Origin: an uncultured Clostridia bacterium | Lineage (GTDB): Bacteria > Bacillota > Clostridia > TANB77 > CAG-508 | Direction of reading: 5' to 3' | Assembly (NCBI GenBank): GCA_944388645.1 | Contig: CALXJO010000065.1 | Location: forward strand, 1-5,719 | DNA: 5,719 nt | Shown: positions 4,923 to 5,719 of the stretch, piece by piece | Layout: the number at the start of each line of letters is the position of its first letter | Position numbering within the stretch: position 1 is the first letter of the stretch | Notes under the pieces: model-generated | Told to the model about the DNA's origin: nothing | The model's input: the letters and a program-made list of their open reading frames with translations, nothing else | Database searches by the model: none | Position numbers and translations under genes: made by a program

Positions 4923-5719
4923 ATGTATAAAAATAAAAAAACTGGAATTATAGGAGTAATAGTAACAGTTATTATCTTAATAACAATAGTAGTTGTTTCT
5001 AACATAGAAATAGAAAACTTTTCGCAAATAGGAGGTGCGTTAAGTTCTTTAGTAATGCCTGTACAAAATGGAATAACATATTTAAAAAATAAAATTACAG
5101 GAAATGATGCATTTTTCTCAGACATATCAACTTTAAAAGAAGAAAATGAGGCACTAAAAGAAGAAAATAGCCAGTTAGAACAATCATTAAGAGAGTTAGA
5201 AATAATAAAAGCCGAAAATGAGACCTTAAAAGAATATGTAAATTTAAAAGATAAATACACAGAATACACAACAGTTCCAGGTTATGTAATAAATAGAGAT
5301 ACAAGTAACTACAGCAGCATTATAGTAATCAACATTGGATCAAATGATGGAATTTCTGAAGGAATGGCCGTTATAGCTGATGAAGGACTAGTTGGACATG
5401 TTATTTCTGTAACAAGTACAACAGCCAAAGTTCAAACACTGTTAGATACATCAAGTGCTGTAAGTAGTTTAGTAGGAACAACTAGAGACGCAATAATAGT
5501 AAAAGGAAATTTGGATGATAATGATATGCTAAGAGCAACATATATACCAACAGATGCAAGCATATTAGAAGGTGACAAAATAGAAACCTCAGGGCTTGGT
5601 GGAATATATCCAAAAGGAATTACTATAGGAACTGTAAAAAGTGTAGTAAATACAAAGAACTTAACAAATAGATATGCAATAATAGAGCCAGCAGTAGACT
5701 TTGATAAAGTGGAGACTGT
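4923..5719 (+). CDS. mreC: Rod shape-determining protein MreC, 3' end cut by window
   Basis: The frame is open to the window edge, giving 265 residues of a protein usually about 270-300 long, so only a short C-terminal tail is missing. MreC is a bitopic membrane protein that links cytoplasmic MreB with the wall synthases. Residues 8-25 form the single membrane anchor after a short basic N-terminus. Residues about 66-110 form a coiled coil rich in Leu, Glu and Lys (LKEENEALKEENSQLEQ). The extracellular beta domain follows, with the family hallmarks GMAVIADEGLVGHVISV (147-163) and TSGLGGIYPKGITIGTV (222-238). The start is supported by GAGGAG (4911-4916) six bases upstream. The gene begins 33 nt after mreB with no terminator between, so it shares the mre transcript. 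By family order mreD and a class B penicillin-binding protein would be expected next, outside the window. Confidence 0.95.
   Translation, partial: MYKNKKTGIIGVIVTVIILITIVVVSNIEIENFSQIGGALSSLVMPVQNGITYLKNKITGNDAFFSDISTLKEENEALKEENSQLEQSLRELEIIKAENETLKEYVNLKDKYTEYTTVPGYVINRDTSNYSSIIVINIGSNDGISEGMAVIADEGLVGHVISVTSTTAKVQTLLDTSSAVSSLVGTTRDAIIVKGNLDDNDMLRATYIPTDASILEGDKIETSGLGGIYPKGITIGTVKSVVNTKNLTNRYAIIEPAVDFDKVET

Noticed and set aside
3734..5269. Long open frames on the - strand opposite radC, mreB and mreC (about 224 and 279 codons).
   Set aside because: They lie antisense to genes with complete family motifs, their predicted products are low-complexity Ser/Ile/Phe-rich without recognisable domains, and they lack ribosome binding sites. 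They are by-products of the codon usage of the real genes.

Overview
The window looks like chromosomal DNA from a low-GC Firmicute, most likely a Clostridia-class anaerobe. The basis is very A+T-rich DNA, coding regions dominated by AGA (Arg) and ATA (Ile) codons, strong AGGAGG-type ribosome binding sites, and the gene set itself: MecA adaptor, DUF4321, RadC and MreB-MreC in the order usual for clostridial cell-shape clusters. TGA is used as a stop (radC), so the standard bacterial code applies. No species can be named from the sequence.

Layout. Bases 1-794 hold no recognisable gene. They contain one possible extended -10 promoter (231-239), some long-range complementarity, and an extreme A/T-only tract of about 250 bp (488-737). 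A membrane-anchored M23 (LytM-type) peptidoglycan endopeptidase follows on the + strand (795-1799); its start is unusual because the Shine-Dalgarno sequence abuts the only canonical start codon. A compact hairpin (1809-1843) lies between this gene and the convergent mecA gene (1842-2459, - strand) and appears to terminate both. A divergent intergenic region (2460-2872) carries the mecA promoter and a near-consensus + strand promoter (2658-2686).

That + strand promoter should drive the operon DUF4321 (2873-3127), radC (3157-3855), mreB (3852-4889) and mreC (4923 to the window end, incomplete). The genes are 29 nt apart, overlapping by 3 nt (ATGA), and 33 nt apart, with no terminator between them. 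MreB filaments and membrane-anchored MreC belong to the elongasome that directs lateral wall synthesis. The M23 hydrolase also acts on peptidoglycan, but it is a separate transcription unit.

The most notable non-coding signal is the roughly 180-nt leader of the DUF4321-radC-mre operon. It holds three hairpins, one of them a 22-bp inverted repeat with a single mismatch and a purine-rich Shine-Dalgarno-like loop, and a possible 19-codon leader peptide behind a strong ribosome binding site. This could be a post-transcriptional control region for a cell-shape operon. I see no mobile element, CRISPR array, tRNA, rRNA or defence system, and the protein-coding content is ordinary.
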